From: Mesorhizobium temperatum
GTDB taxonomy: Bacteria > Pseudomonadota > Alphaproteobacteria > Rhizobiales > Rhizobiaceae
Assembly (NCBI RefSeq): GCF_002284575.1
Contig: NZ_NPKJ01000037.1
Span: 1 to 64,000 of the forward strand
Direction: 5' to 3'
Length of the DNA: 64,000 nt
This document shows positions 26,423-35,254 of the stretch, one piece after another. The notes under the pieces are model-generated. The model ran no database searches, was not told the origin of the DNA, and saw only the letters and a list, made by a program, of their open reading frames with translations. Position 1 is the stretch's first letter; every line of letters begins with the position of its first letter. Made by a program: the position numbers and the translations under genes.

Positions 26423-27016
26423 TCAGCTAACGCATGCTGCGTCGCAGCCGCTGCAGCCGTCGCAGGAAGCATCTGTGTTGTGGGGTGAGCGCTTCGGGTT
26501 GGGCCAATACGCTGGGGGCGGCTCTTCCCCGTAGACCGTTCTGTAGTCCCCCAGGAAAGCGAGGTACCGGTCGATGGTACCCTGCGTAGCTACGCCATCG
26601 GGTTCGGGAATATGGTGCAGGAACCTGCCCGCCACCTCTTCGCAAAATCGAGCGTAGTCTCTAGTGAAGATGACGAACATGTGCCACAACTCATCGACTG
26701 CGCCCATCATCCCGTATGAGCGGCCATACTGTCGGGCGGTCGCGCAGAGTGCCAAGAAACGGACAAGTTCGCGTCGATGGTCCTCTGCGACGGCTTGTGA
26801 GAAGCTGTACTGTCTCCGGTACCTCGCGAGCACAAGAGAAAGATCGAATCGTTCCGCGACTGCGGTTCGACGCAAGGCGTCTTGGATGAACCCGTCCTCT
26901 TGGGCGTATCCGTGCGGAGCGCCTGTGGCGGGTTTGTCGTCAATTGATGGCGGTTGGTGGACAGCCGCGATGCTTGACACGTCACCGCTGCCTGTAACGA
27001 GTGTTGCTTCAGTCAT
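26423..27016 (-). CDS. glycine-rich-domain-like protein with Cys-rich C-terminal tail
   Basis: A 197-residue protein. The ATG at 27016 is preferred because AAGGAGA lies just upstream; the frame is open for 26 more codons. The middle (about 60-165) resembles the GRDP/DUF1399 domain, with GMMGAVDELWHMFVIFTRDY and FCEEVAGRFLHHIPEPDG. The protein ends abruptly in ASCDGCSGCDAACVS, a C-x2-C-x2-C-x3-C cluster. The tail could bind a metal or Fe-S cluster, or be a modified peptide segment. It heads a two-gene unit with the glycosyltransferase. Function unknown. Confidence 0.75.
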   Translation of the reverse strand: MTEATLVTGSGDVSSIAAVHQPPSIDDKPATGAPHGYAQEDGFIQDALRRTAVAERFDLSLVLARYRRQYSFSQAVAEDHRRELVRFLALCATARQYGRSYGMMGAVDELWHMFVIFTRDYARFCEEVAGRFLHHIPEPDGVATQGTIDRYLAFLGDYRTVYGEEPPPAYWPNPKRSPHNTDASCDGCSGCDAACVS

Positions 27017-27160
27017 GAACGTCTCCTTTTCGTCATCCTCTGTTCGCACTTTACCTGTCTGTGAGAACAGCTCTTGATCTGGCGACAACACCATCGCCGG
27101 ATGGGTGGCCTCTGACTTCTCTGTGGCGCCTCCGGACCCTTGTACAGATCACAAGCAAGG

Positions 27161-27700
27161 TCAGTACTTTGGGGGCGCTGCTTGAGCGAAGCATAGACCT
27201 AGCCTTGCGGCCTTGTATCGGTGGCGAAAGCCATTCTTGATCCAAGCCGATCCCGATCCTGATCCGTGTGAGGCGCTTTTGCCTTCCTCCGACGCGGATT
27301 TTTCAAGGATGCCTTTATGGCGGTGGTGCCCCGGCAGCTCGATGAAAGGCCCGTTCGATTTCGCCAACAGATCGGCCGCTTCCTTCGCGCCGCTGCCGTG
27401 CAAGGCCAACATGTTGGACGGATTGACCGACAGAACACCCTCCGCCGACAGCTGACGCGTGTAGGCGACATCGGTCACCTTCAGCGCGGCTTTCGGATAG
27501 TAGCTCGTCGAATTGCGAGCGATGAGATGACTTTCCTCGCCAAGCGTAGACGATCTCGGTGATGGAGCCGCCGATCCAGCGATCCGTGACGGATCGGAAA
27601 AAACAGCTACGCCCTCATTGGCCTCGGCGGGCGAAGCGGCGGACAGCAGAACGCCGAGCATCGGCGCGAGCACTGAGTGGAAATGAAAAGCAATACGCAT
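27161..27700 (-). pseudogene. hmuT: hmuT: haem-binding periplasmic protein, broken and truncated
   Basis: It begins with a signal peptide ending near AEANEGVAVF, and later reads RNSTSYYPKAALKVTDVAYT, as in HmuT haem-binding proteins. Between them the expected IGGSITEIVYA lies in another frame (near 27545-27575), so about one base was lost before it and two after it, restoring the frame. The sequence diverges after FIELPGHHRHKGILEKSA, losing more than half of the protein. It sits 10 bp after hmuS, matching the hmu operon order. Not functional as a transporter component. Confidence 0.75.
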
Positions 27701-27710
27701 TGGTCTTACC

Positions 27711-28772
27711 TCACGCGGCGGACGGGTTGGGAATGCGCGGCAGGTTCTCGACCAGGAACCGCCAGTCGCCGCGCTCGCGTTCGCCTTCCTGGCGCGTGCC
27801 GAAGAACTGGATGATCATCTTGCCGTCGGCGCCATAGGCTTCGAGTGACGTGACGTGGCCGTCCCTGGTCGGCTTGCGCACGGCCCAGACCTCGCGGATG
27901 TGGTGGGTCCTGAGATGCAGGTGGAAGGTCTCGTCGAGGACATTGATCCTGGTCCCGATCGGCTTGACCGACTTGATCGGGCCGGAATGGATCTGGATGC
28001 AGCCACGATTGCCGACAAAGCACATGATCGGCATCTCACCATCGGCCGCGTGTTCGAACATGGCGCCAACGGCATCGTTGTCGAGCAGCCAAGCGTAATC
28101 CTGGCCGACCATTCGCATCGCCTGGCGGCGGCTGAGCTCCAGCGTCTTCAACATGCCGAAGAACTGATGCACGTCCGTCAGCCGGCTCCAGTGCTCGCGC
28201 AGGTCCTCGACCGTGGCCGCTTGGTCCGGAACCTTCGCGTCATCGTCGGCTCCGCTCGCCTGAGCCGACACGATCGGCTCCTGGTTTGAGGATTCGAGTT
28301 CCGCCACCAGCTTCTGGTAGGCATAGAGGTTTGAGGCGGGCCTGAGATGCACCCTGTGCACCGCCTCGCCGGTGGCATCGAAGAACTGCAGGCTGCGCCT
28401 GAAGTTGCCGCCATCGCGCTTCTCGACGGCGAAGCCATGAGCCCACGCTTCCGGGAAGATGCGCAGGTCGATGTCGTCGCCGAGCACCATGGCATGCTGG
28501 TTGCCGGTGACCACTTTGTCGTAGACGCCGATCTTCTCGTGGACGGCACTTTCATTGCGGGTCAGCGCCATCACCTCGCCGACCGCTTCGAGGCCGGTCA
28601 GCAGATCATTGACGCGGGGCTCGATGCGCACCGCGCCAAAACCGCAATGCGCCGCAACCAGTTCCGCTTCCGAAATGCCCAACAGGGCGGCGAGATCGCG
28701 CTCGCGTATATTCGGCATGTCTTCCTGCGCCCGCCGGATTTCGGCCGGGGAGGGTTTCACGCGCTGGTCCAT
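27711..28772 (-). CDS. hmuS: haem-degrading/haem-handling protein HmuS
   Basis: A 353-residue cytoplasmic HemS/ChuS-type protein with two homologous halves. It begins MDQRVKPSPAEIRRAQ and includes LAALLGISEAELVAAHCG, NQHAMVLGDDIDLRIFPEAW and CFVGNRGCIQIHSGP. These proteins bind haem delivered by HmuTUV and degrade or traffic it. The ATG at 28772 matches the family start, although the frame is open upstream into the hmuP region. The gene looks intact but its neighbours hmuP and hmuT are broken, and no hmuUV genes follow. Confidence 0.88.
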   Translation of the reverse strand: MDQRVKPSPAEIRRAQEDMPNIRERDLAALLGISEAELVAAHCGFGAVRIEPRVNDLLTGLEAVGEVMALTRNESAVHEKIGVYDKVVTGNQHAMVLGDDIDLRIFPEAWAHGFAVEKRDGGNFRRSLQFFDATGEAVHRVHLRPASNLYAYQKLVAELESSNQEPIVSAQASGADDDAKVPDQAATVEDLREHWSRLTDVHQFFGMLKTLELSRRQAMRMVGQDYAWLLDNDAVGAMFEHAADGEMPIMCFVGNRGCIQIHSGPIKSVKPIGTRINVLDETFHLHLRTHHIREVWAVRKPTRDGHVTSLEAYGADGKMIIQFFGTRQEGERERGDWRFLVENLPRIPNPSAA

Positions 28773-28789
28773 GTCGTCCACCTGCCTGC

Positions 28790-28960
28790 TTCTGTCTGCA
28801 CACTTGCGTTGCTGATCCGCCCGCTTGTGAGGATCAGCTGCCCTGCCCGGGTGATCTTCAGCCGATAGAGCGCGCCGTAATGCTCGATCCCGAATAGCGT
28901 GCTCGCCCAGGAACAGAGTGTTGCTGGAGACGGTGCGCATCGCCGTCGACATCCAGTTGA
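28790..28960 (-). pseudogene. hmuP: hmuP (HemP-type regulator), frameshifted
   Basis: One frame gives MRTVSSNTLFLGEH and another, slightly downstream, gives IEHYGALYRLKITRAGQLIL. Together these are the complete HemP/HmuP signature split by a frameshift near 28895. HmuP is a small activator of haem-uptake genes in rhizobia. It precedes hmuS as in intact hmu operons. Confidence 0.72.
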
Positions 28961-29358
28961 AGCCGGGCGTGCCGTCTGAACGGCGAAACGCAATGACACT
29001 AACCGGCAAATGCCGGTCGAATCCCGTCTCAAGCCGGTCAATGGCCACCAGGCGGTGGTGAGCGATTGTGGGTGTCGACGCCAATCGGCCGATGGGGCAT
29101 TCGGATTCCGCGGGCGGTGCTGCTTTCCCGTAGAAAGCGGATCTGACCCAGACCTGACATGTTGCTTTCCTTCCTTCGTTCCATCCGTCGCGAGGGGACG
29201 CCCACGAGACGATTATCGGCCGGCGGTTCTTGCCGCCTCGCCAACGGGAGCTTCAAAAGTCGTGCCAATTGCGCCAAAGCAAGCTCAGAACAAATCTTCT
29301 GCATGCTATTCAATGGTTTACGTCAGAGTGGAGCAGGAACTCAGGCCGAGCAGTCCCA

Positions 29359-29374
29359 TGTCGCAGACTCGACA
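29359..29374. promoter_or_regulatory. NifA upstream activator site before iscN
   Basis: A perfect TGT-N10-ACA, about 105-120 bp upstream of the -24/-12 element. A second near-perfect site (TGT-N10-ACG) follows at 29389-29404, 30 bp further on, that is on the same helix face. Confidence 0.8.
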
Positions 29375-29479
29375 AACCCGACAGTACGTGTCGGCTACCC
29401 GACGTCTTCCCAGCAATGGCGCACAAAGATTCATCGCAGTGTTAGAGAGATCGCGCTGTTTTGAAACGGTTTTTTCCAT

Positions 29480-29494
29480 TGGCACGGTCCATGC
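29480..29494 (+). promoter_or_regulatory. sigma-54 -24/-12 promoter of iscN-nifS-nifV-nifW
   Basis: TGGCAC-N5-ATGC with exact spacing. It lies 44 bp before the iscN ATG and downstream of the paired NifA sites. Confidence 0.8.
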
Positions 29495-29537
29495 AGGGTG
29501 ATCTGCAAACCGTCACGGACTGAGGAGAAATCGAACC

Positions 29538-29858
29538 ATGATTACGCTCACCGACAACGCCGTTGCCGCCGTCAAGACCGCTCTTTCCCGCGCCAGCGAG
29601 CCGGCGGAAGGCTTTCGCATCATGGTCCAGGCCGGCGGCTGCGCCGGCTTCAAATACTCAATGGGCCTGGAGAGCGTCTCGCGCGAGGGCGACGCGATCA
29701 TCGAGACAGACGGGGTCAAAATGTTCGTGGACGCAGGCTCTCAACCCCATGTCGCCGGAACGACCGTCGATTTCGTAACCGGACTCGAATCCTCCGGCTT
29801 TGTCTTCGACAACCCCAACGCGCGGGGGAAGTGCGACTGCGGCAAGTCCTTCAGTTGA
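29538..29858 (+). CDS. iscN: nif-linked HesB/IscA-type Fe-S carrier IscN
   Basis: A 106-residue A-type Fe-S scaffold or carrier. The three conserved cysteines are present: one in QAGGCAGFKY and two in GKCDCGKSF at the C-terminus. It helps assemble clusters for nitrogenase. An AGGAG site precedes the start. It is the first gene after a NifA-dependent promoter and precedes a nifU remnant and nifS, the iscN-nifU-nifS order seen in Rhizobium etli and related strains. Confidence 0.92.
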   Translation: MITLTDNAVAAVKTALSRASEPAEGFRIMVQAGGCAGFKYSMGLESVSREGDAIIETDGVKMFVDAGSQPHVAGTTVDFVTGLESSGFVFDNPNARGKCDCGKSFS

Positions 29859-29881
29859 TCGCCCCAGATATCGAGAAGGCC

Positions 29882-30244
29882 ATGTTGGACTATAGCAACA
29901 AGGTCAAGGAATACTCCTTCAGGCCGAAGAATGCCGGCGTTCTGGAAACGGCCAATGCAGCCTGTGCGGTCGGCGCGATCGCCTGCGGCAATGCGCTTAA
30001 AATGATCAGCACCGATCCGGTGAAGGAAACGTTCAAAGCCGCAGAATTCCAGACCTTCGGCCGCGGCGACGCTGCAGCAAATTTGACTGATCGAAGACGC
30101 TGGCGCGGGCACTGTGAATGTCGGCGGCGACCGGGTCTACGTCAAACCGTCGGCGTCTGCCAGGGCGCCTGCGTCACCAGCAACGGCATGCGCCGGAGGC
30201 TCAATGCGAGCGGCCTCGGTCTTCGCATCGTTCCGGCCAACTGA
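29882..30244 (+). pseudogene. nifU: nifU, internally deleted and frameshifted
   Basis: The first 60 codons read MLDYSNKVKEYSFRPKNAGV and then EFQTFGRGD, the IscU-like N-terminal domain of NifU. The three scaffold cysteines are no longer properly placed; FGCG has become FGRG. The central ferredoxin domain is gone, and the C-terminal Nfu part (GGDRVYVK in one frame, VGVCQGACVTSNGM in another) is split by a frameshift near 30150. NifU is the Fe-S scaffold for nitrogenase; loss must be covered by IscN, SufU/Nfu proteins or another nifU. nifS follows at once. Confidence 0.85.
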
Positions 30245-30255
30245 GGATTGCACGC

Positions 30256-31473
30256 ATGAGGACTGTCTATCTTGACAACAACGCGACGACACGGGTCGAT
30301 CCGGAGGTCGTTCAAGCGATGTTGCCGTTCTTTAGGGATCAATTCGGCAACCCTTCGTCGACGCACGGTTTTGGCGCCTCAGTTGGTGCGGCGGTGAGTA
30401 AGGGACGGCGGCAGTTGCAAGCGCTGATCGGCGCAGAATTCGACGATGAGATCACCTTCACCTCGGGCGGGACGGAAAGCGACAATGCAGCGATTCTTTC
30501 GGCGCTCGAGGAGATGCCTAACCGAACAGAGATCGTGACTTCCGCCGTCGAGCATCCGGCCGTGCTGACGCTCTGCGCGCATCTTGAGAAGACGCGCGGC
30601 GTCAAGGTGCACAGAATTCCAGTGGATCGCCATGGCCGGCTCGACCTCGACGCCTACAGGGCCACCCTCACCCCACAGGTGGCAATCGTCTCGATCATGT
30701 GGGCGAACAACGAGACCGGTACGATCTTCCCCGTGGCCCAACTTGCTGAGATGGCCAAGGAAGTTGGCGCCCTTTTCCATACCGATGCCGTGCAGGCGGT
30801 CGGCAAGCTTCCGATGGACCTGAAATCGACCGCAATCGACATGCTGTCGCTCTCCGGCCACAAGCTGCATGGCCCGAAAGGGATCGGAGCCCTTTATGTA
30901 AAGCGTGGCGTGCGCTTCTGCTCGCTGATCAAGGGGGGGCACCAAGAGTACGACCGGCGTGCGGGCACCGAGAACACGCCCAGCATAGTCGGGCTCGGCA
31001 TGGCGGCAGAACTCGCCTCGAAATTCATGGACGATGAGACCACACGGGTAAAGTCGCTCCGCGACCGCCTTGAGAACGGGGTTCTCCAGCGCATTCCGAA
31101 CACCTTCGTCACTGGCGATACGCTGGAGAGGTTGCCGAACACCGCAAACATCGCCTTCGAATATATCCAAGGCGATGCAATCCCAATTCTCCTCAGCCGC
31201 GTGGGCATCGCCTGTTCGGCCGGCTCCGCCTGTAGCTCCGGCTGCCTGGAGCCGAGCCATGTCTTGAGGGCGATGAACATGCCACATGGGGTCGTCCGCT
31301 TTTCCTTCGCGCGCGACAACGGCGAAGAGGACGTCGACCGGGTGCTTGAGGTCATGCCCGCAATCGTGGAGAGGCTGCGTGGCGTTCGCAATTCTGGGCC
31401 GGACAGGCGAAGTGCCGAAGACCTTCAATGCGGTCTAGGCCTCAGCGGCAGCAGAACCGGCAGCCGCTCATGA
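30256..31473 (+). CDS. nifS: cysteine desulfurase NifS
   Basis: A 405-residue PLP enzyme releasing sulfur from cysteine for nitrogenase clusters. The start (MRTVYLDNNATTRVDPEVV) is the usual NifS N-terminus; the PLP lysine is in LSGHKLHGPKGIGALYVKRG near residue 200 and the active cysteine in SAGSACSSGCLEPSH near residue 325. The ATG at 30256 follows GAGG and fits family length; the frame is open upstream. Its stop overlaps the nifV ATG (31470), so the two are coupled. It is the sulfur donor left after loss of nifU. Confidence 0.94.
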   Translation: MRTVYLDNNATTRVDPEVVQAMLPFFRDQFGNPSSTHGFGASVGAAVSKGRRQLQALIGAEFDDEITFTSGGTESDNAAILSALEEMPNRTEIVTSAVEHPAVLTLCAHLEKTRGVKVHRIPVDRHGRLDLDAYRATLTPQVAIVSIMWANNETGTIFPVAQLAEMAKEVGALFHTDAVQAVGKLPMDLKSTAIDMLSLSGHKLHGPKGIGALYVKRGVRFCSLIKGGHQEYDRRAGTENTPSIVGLGMAAELASKFMDDETTRVKSLRDRLENGVLQRIPNTFVTGDTLERLPNTANIAFEYIQGDAIPILLSRVGIACSAGSACSSGCLEPSHVLRAMNMPHGVVRFSFARDNGEEDVDRVLEVMPAIVERLRGVRNSGPDRRSAEDLQCGLGLSGSRTGSRS

Positions 31474-32717
31474 AGCGTCAGGTCTTTCTCAACGATACAA
31501 CCCTGCGCGATGGCGAGCAGGCACCCGGCGTCGTTTTCACTACGGTGGAAAAGCTGGAAATCGCCGTGTCGCTTGCGGCATCCGGCGTCCCAGAGATCGA
31601 GATCGGCACGCCGGCCATGGGTGCCGATGAGATCGAAGCAATTCGCGCCGCGGTCGCGAAGCGTCTCCCGGTTCGGCTCACCGCCTGGTGCCGCATGACG
31701 TCGCAGGATCTCGAGGCAGCAATCGAGAGCGGCGTCCCCGCCGTCAATCTGTCGCTGCCTGCATCGGACATCCAACTCGCCGCCAAGCTCGGCCTCGATC
31801 AGACGGCAGCGCTCCAGATAATCGAGCATATGGTCGGGTGCGCAGCCGCCCGCGGCCTTTTCGTTGCCGTGGGCTGCGAGGATGCCTCGCGGGCCGATCG
31901 GGATCATCTCGCCCGCGTCATCGAGACGGCCGCGCGCGCCGGCGCAAGCCGCGTCAGGCTGGCCGACACGGTCGGTGTTCTCGACCCCTTTTCGACCTTC
32001 GAAATTGTCGCTCGGGTCGCGGCGCAGTCTCCCATCGACGTCGAATTTCATGGCCACAACGATCTCGGCCTCGCTACCGCCAACACGCTGGCCGCCATCC
32101 GCGCCGGTGCGCGCCATGCCTCCGTCACCGTCCTCGGGCTCGGCGAGCGCGCCGGCAATGCCGCGCTGGAAGAAGTAGCCACCGCGATGGCCGTCCTCGA
32201 CGGCGCAGATACCGGCATCGACCTGACCGCATTGCCCGACCTCGCCGCCCATGTGGCGCGGGCCGCCCGCCGGCCGACAGCAGCCATCAAGCCGGTCGTC
32301 GGCGGCGATGTTTTCACCCACGAATCCGGCATTCACGTCGCAGGGCTGCTGAAGGACTCGCGTAGCTATCAGGGGCTCGATCCGGCTCTTGTGGGCCGCT
32401 GCCGGCGTATCGTCATCGGCAAGCATTCCGGTGCCACGGCAATTGCCCATGTGCTGAGCGAAAGCGGCCGCGATCTCGACCCGGATCTGGCAGCCGCTAT
32501 GGTGGCCCGCGTCCGCCGCAAGGCGGCCGAGACCAAATCGACCGTCACTGCAACTCAATTGGTCGAGCTCTACGATAAAATGACCAGCGAGGCATGCCTG
32601 GCTGGTTCATCCCATTTCATTCCTCCAACCGCGGATTGCGCGCAGGTCAGCCCTGCGACGAACGCACCGACACCACAGTTTTCCGACCAGGGAGAATGCA
32701 ATGAATTGTTCCGCTGA
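31470..32717 (+). CDS. nifV: homocitrate synthase NifV
   Basis: A 415-residue member of the isopropylmalate/homocitrate synthase family. It condenses acetyl-CoA with 2-oxoglutarate to make homocitrate, the organic ligand of FeMo-cofactor. The metal-binding and catalytic segments are NDTTLRDGEQAPGVVF at the N-terminus and DVEFHGHNDLGLATANT near residue 190. Most legume symbionts lack nifV and rely on host homocitrate, so its presence is notable. The last 40 residues extend beyond the usual end. It is coupled to nifS by ATGA and overlaps nifW by 17 bp. Confidence 0.92.
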   Translation: MKRQVFLNDTTLRDGEQAPGVVFTTVEKLEIAVSLAASGVPEIEIGTPAMGADEIEAIRAAVAKRLPVRLTAWCRMTSQDLEAAIESGVPAVNLSLPASDIQLAAKLGLDQTAALQIIEHMVGCAAARGLFVAVGCEDASRADRDHLARVIETAARAGASRVRLADTVGVLDPFSTFEIVARVAAQSPIDVEFHGHNDLGLATANTLAAIRAGARHASVTVLGLGERAGNAALEEVATAMAVLDGADTGIDLTALPDLAAHVARAARRPTAAIKPVVGGDVFTHESGIHVAGLLKDSRSYQGLDPALVGRCRRIVIGKHSGATAIAHVLSESGRDLDPDLAAAMVARVRRKAAETKSTVTATQLVELYDKMTSEACLAGSSHFIPPTADCAQVSPATNAPTPQFSDQGECNELFR

Positions 32718-33081
32718 CAGCCGCCCCATCGATGTCACCGACATCCTCGCACGACTGAAGGGCCTGTCGGCTGCGGAGGAGTTCTTCGCAGTCCTTGGCG
32801 TCTCCTATGACCCGAAGGTGCTGAATGTCTCACGGCTTCATATCATGAAGCGCGTGGGCCAATACCTTGCCGAAGAAGATTTCTCCGGTCTGCCCGACCA
32901 GGTAATCGCCGCGCGGGTGCGCGCCACGCTGGAACGCGCCTACGAGGACTTTGAGATTTCCTCGCCGCTCAAGCACCGGGTCTTCAAGGTGCTCAAAGAT
33001 CACGATCCGAACAAACCCGCCACGCCGGGCCGCGCCTTCGTCCCGTTCGACTCCGTACTGAAGCGGTTCGGAAAGGAATGA
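32701..33081 (+). CDS. nifW: nitrogenase-stabilising protein NifW
   Basis: A 126-residue NifW. It has LKGLSAAEEFFAVLGVSYDP near the N-terminus and HRVFKVLKDHDPNKPATPGR and AFVPFDSV near the C-terminus, all typical of the family. NifW helps protect or mature the MoFe protein under oxygen exposure. The ATG lies within the end of nifV, and a GGAGAA site precedes it. It ends the iscN operon; the fixA control region follows. Confidence 0.93.
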   Translation: MNCSADSRPIDVTDILARLKGLSAAEEFFAVLGVSYDPKVLNVSRLHIMKRVGQYLAEEDFSGLPDQVIAARVRATLERAYEDFEISSPLKHRVFKVLKDHDPNKPATPGRAFVPFDSVLKRFGKE

Positions 33082-33106
33082 GCGCGACACAGTTGCGACG
33101 CGAAAA

Positions 33107-33122
33107 TGTCGAGAAGCCGACA
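33107..33122. promoter_or_regulatory. NifA upstream activator site before fixA
   Basis: A perfect TGT-N10-ACA, 72 bp upstream of the fixA -24/-12 element. Confidence 0.82.
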
Positions 33123-33193
33123 ATCCGAACATCACGACGGCGCCCTCAGAAGCAACCAATCGAATTTCTGGAAAAAAGAGCACGCAAAACAGT

Positions 33194-33208
33194 TGGCACG
33201 AATGATGC
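33194..33208 (+). promoter_or_regulatory. sigma-54 -24/-12 promoter of fixABCX
   Basis: TGGCAC-N5-ATGC with exact spacing, 58 bp before the fixA ATG. Confidence 0.84.
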
Positions 33209-33265
33209 AGCCAAGAAGATGAACTGCCAAGCCCGCATCCGGATAGGAGCCTAGAGAAACCGCCA

Positions 33266-34117
33266 ATGCACATCGTAATCTGCATCAAGCAGGTGCCGGA
33301 CTCGGCACAGATACGGGTCCATCCAGTGACGAACACGATCATGCGCCAGGGTGTGCCGACCATCATCAACCCTTACGACCTGTTCGCCCTCGAAGAAGCA
33401 CTCAGACTGCGCGACGCCTATGGTGGCGAGGTCACCGTGCTCACTATGGGTCCGCCCATGGCAGAGGACGCGCTGCGCAAGGCGCTCGGTTACGGCGCCG
33501 ACCGCGCGGTGCTCTTGACCGACCGCTATTTTGCCGGCTCCGACACGCTGGCGACTTCCTTCGCTCTTTCTCAGGCAATCGCGAAGGTTGGCGAGACGTT
33601 CGGCGCGCCAGACATCGTCTTCACCGGCAAGCAGACGATCGATGGCGACACCGCCCAGGTCGGGCCCGGCATAGCCAAGCGCCTTGATCTCTTGCAACTC
33701 ACCTATGTCGCGAAGATCGCCTCTATCGATCTCGCTGCGCGCGAGATCAAGGTCGAGCGCCGCTCCGAAGGCGGCACGCAGATGCTGAAGGGCAGGCTCC
33801 CTTGCCTCATCACCATGTTGGAAGGCACAAACGAGATCCGCCGGGGCTCGCTCGAGGACGCCCTGTGCGCCGCGCGCAGCGGGGTCTTGAAGTGGAGTGC
33901 GGCCGATGCCGGCATTGAGGACCTCACCAGATGCGGCCTGCGCGGCTCGCCGACGGTCGTCAAGCGCGTTTTCGCTCCTGCTACGCGGGCGGAAAAGGCG
34001 GTGCAAATCGACACCGCGGAGAAGACGTTGCGCGATACCGCTGACGAACTCATCGCCGCAATCTTCACCCGCCAGCCGGCGCTGGAACATGAGCTTGCCT
34101 TCAACAGCGGCGCGTGA
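33266..34117 (+). CDS. fixA: FixA, electron-transfer flavoprotein beta subunit
   Basis: A 283-residue ETF-beta-type protein. It begins [20 protein letters not shown] and carries [20 protein letters not shown] near residue 125, the AMP/FAD-binding loop. FixA and FixB form the flavoprotein that, with FixC and FixX, splits electrons from NADH to quinone and to ferredoxin or flavodoxin for nitrogenase. It is first in fixABCX, 16 bp ahead of fixB, and directly behind a NifA/sigma-54 promoter. Confidence 0.95.
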   Translation: MHIVICIKQVPDSAQIRVHPVTNTIMRQGVPTIINPYDLFALEEALRLRDAYGGEVTVLTMGPPMAEDALRKALGYGADRAVLLTDRYFAGSDTLATSFALSQAIAKVGETFGAPDIVFTGKQTIDGDTAQVGPGIAKRLDLLQLTYVAKIASIDLAAREIKVERRSEGGTQMLKGRLPCLITMLEGTNEIRRGSLEDALCAARSGVLKWSAADAGIEDLTRCGLRGSPTVVKRVFAPATRAEKAVQIDTAEKTLRDTADELIAAIFTRQPALEHELAFNSGA

Positions 34118-34133
34118 GGACCAGGAGCAGACA

Positions 34134-35243
34134 ATGTCGACCGTGAACCGAGAAACCGCTCGCCCTGCCGCCGGCCGTGCCGGCATAAAGAAGGAACTGC
34201 CCGACCATTTCAAGGACTACCGGCACGTCTGGGTCTTCATCGAGCTCGAACGCGGCCAGGTCCATCCGGTATCATTCGAGCTGCTCGGCGAAGGCCGCAA
34301 GCTGGCCGACAAGCTTGAGGTCCAGCTTGCTGGCGTCGTGCTCGGGCCGCCGGGAGAGGCCATCGGGAACGCCATTGCCGACGCCTTCGCTTATGGCGCA
34401 GACCTTGTCTACATCGTCGAGGCGTCACTGCTCGCCGACTATCGGAACGAGCCTTACACCAAGGCGATGACGGATCTGGTCGCCACCCACAAACCCGAGA
34501 TCCTTCTTCTCGGTGCGACCACACTCGGCAGGGATCTTGCCGGCTCCGTGGCGACGACCTTGCAGACAGGGCTCACGGCCGACTGCACCGAACTCGACGT
34601 GGATACCGACGGTTCGCTCGCCGCGACCCGTCCGACTTTCGGCGGTTCCTTGTTATGCACGATCTATACGCTCAACTATCGGCCGCAGATGGCGACGGTG
34701 CGACCGAGGGTCATGCCCATGCCGCAGCGGGCGGATAAGCCGGTCGGGCGTGTCATCCAGCACAAGCTGTCGATAACCGAGGACGAGATCGTCACCAAAG
34801 TCCTCGGTTTCCTGCCGGATAGCCAGTCGGCAACGGCCAATCTCGCCTATGCCGACGTCGTGGTTGCGGGAGGTCTCGGTCTCGGCGCGGCGGAGAATTT
34901 GCAGCTTGTGAAGAATCTCGCGCGAGCGATCGGCGCCGAATATGGCTGTTCGCGCCCGATGGTCCAGAAGGGCTGGGTGTCGGCTGATCGGCAGATCGGC
35001 CAAACTGGCAAGACCATCCGGCCGAAGCTTTACATAGCGGCGGGGATTTCCGGCGCAATCCAGCACCGGGTTGGCGTCGAGGGGGCCGATCTCATCGTGG
35101 CCATCAACGTCGACCCGAACGCGCCGATTTTCGATTTCGCCCACCTCGGGATCGTCACCGATGCGATCCGCTTCCTGCCCGCACTGACGGAAGCCTTCAC
35201 CCGGCGGCTGTCGCCGCATAATCGCGATAAGCTTGCGAGCTAA
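34134..35243 (+). CDS. fixB: FixB, electron-transfer flavoprotein alpha subunit
   Basis: A 369-residue ETF-alpha-type protein. The N-terminal domain holds [20 protein letters not shown]; the C-terminal FAD domain has [20 protein letters not shown] near residue 250 and [17 protein letters not shown] near residue 310. It pairs with FixA. The ATG at 34134 follows AGGAGCAG and lies 16 bp after fixA; the frame is open upstream but similarity starts here. fixC follows after 11 bp. Confidence 0.95.
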   Translation: MSTVNRETARPAAGRAGIKKELPDHFKDYRHVWVFIELERGQVHPVSFELLGEGRKLADKLEVQLAGVVLGPPGEAIGNAIADAFAYGADLVYIVEASLLADYRNEPYTKAMTDLVATHKPEILLLGATTLGRDLAGSVATTLQTGLTADCTELDVDTDGSLAATRPTFGGSLLCTIYTLNYRPQMATVRPRVMPMPQRADKPVGRVIQHKLSITEDEIVTKVLGFLPDSQSATANLAYADVVVAGGLGLGAAENLQLVKNLARAIGAEYGCSRPMVQKGWVSADRQIGQTGKTIRPKLYIAAGISGAIQHRVGVEGADLIVAINVDPNAPIFDFAHLGIVTDAIRFLPALTEAFTRRLSPHNRDKLAS

Positions 35244-35254
35244 GGGAGATGGAC

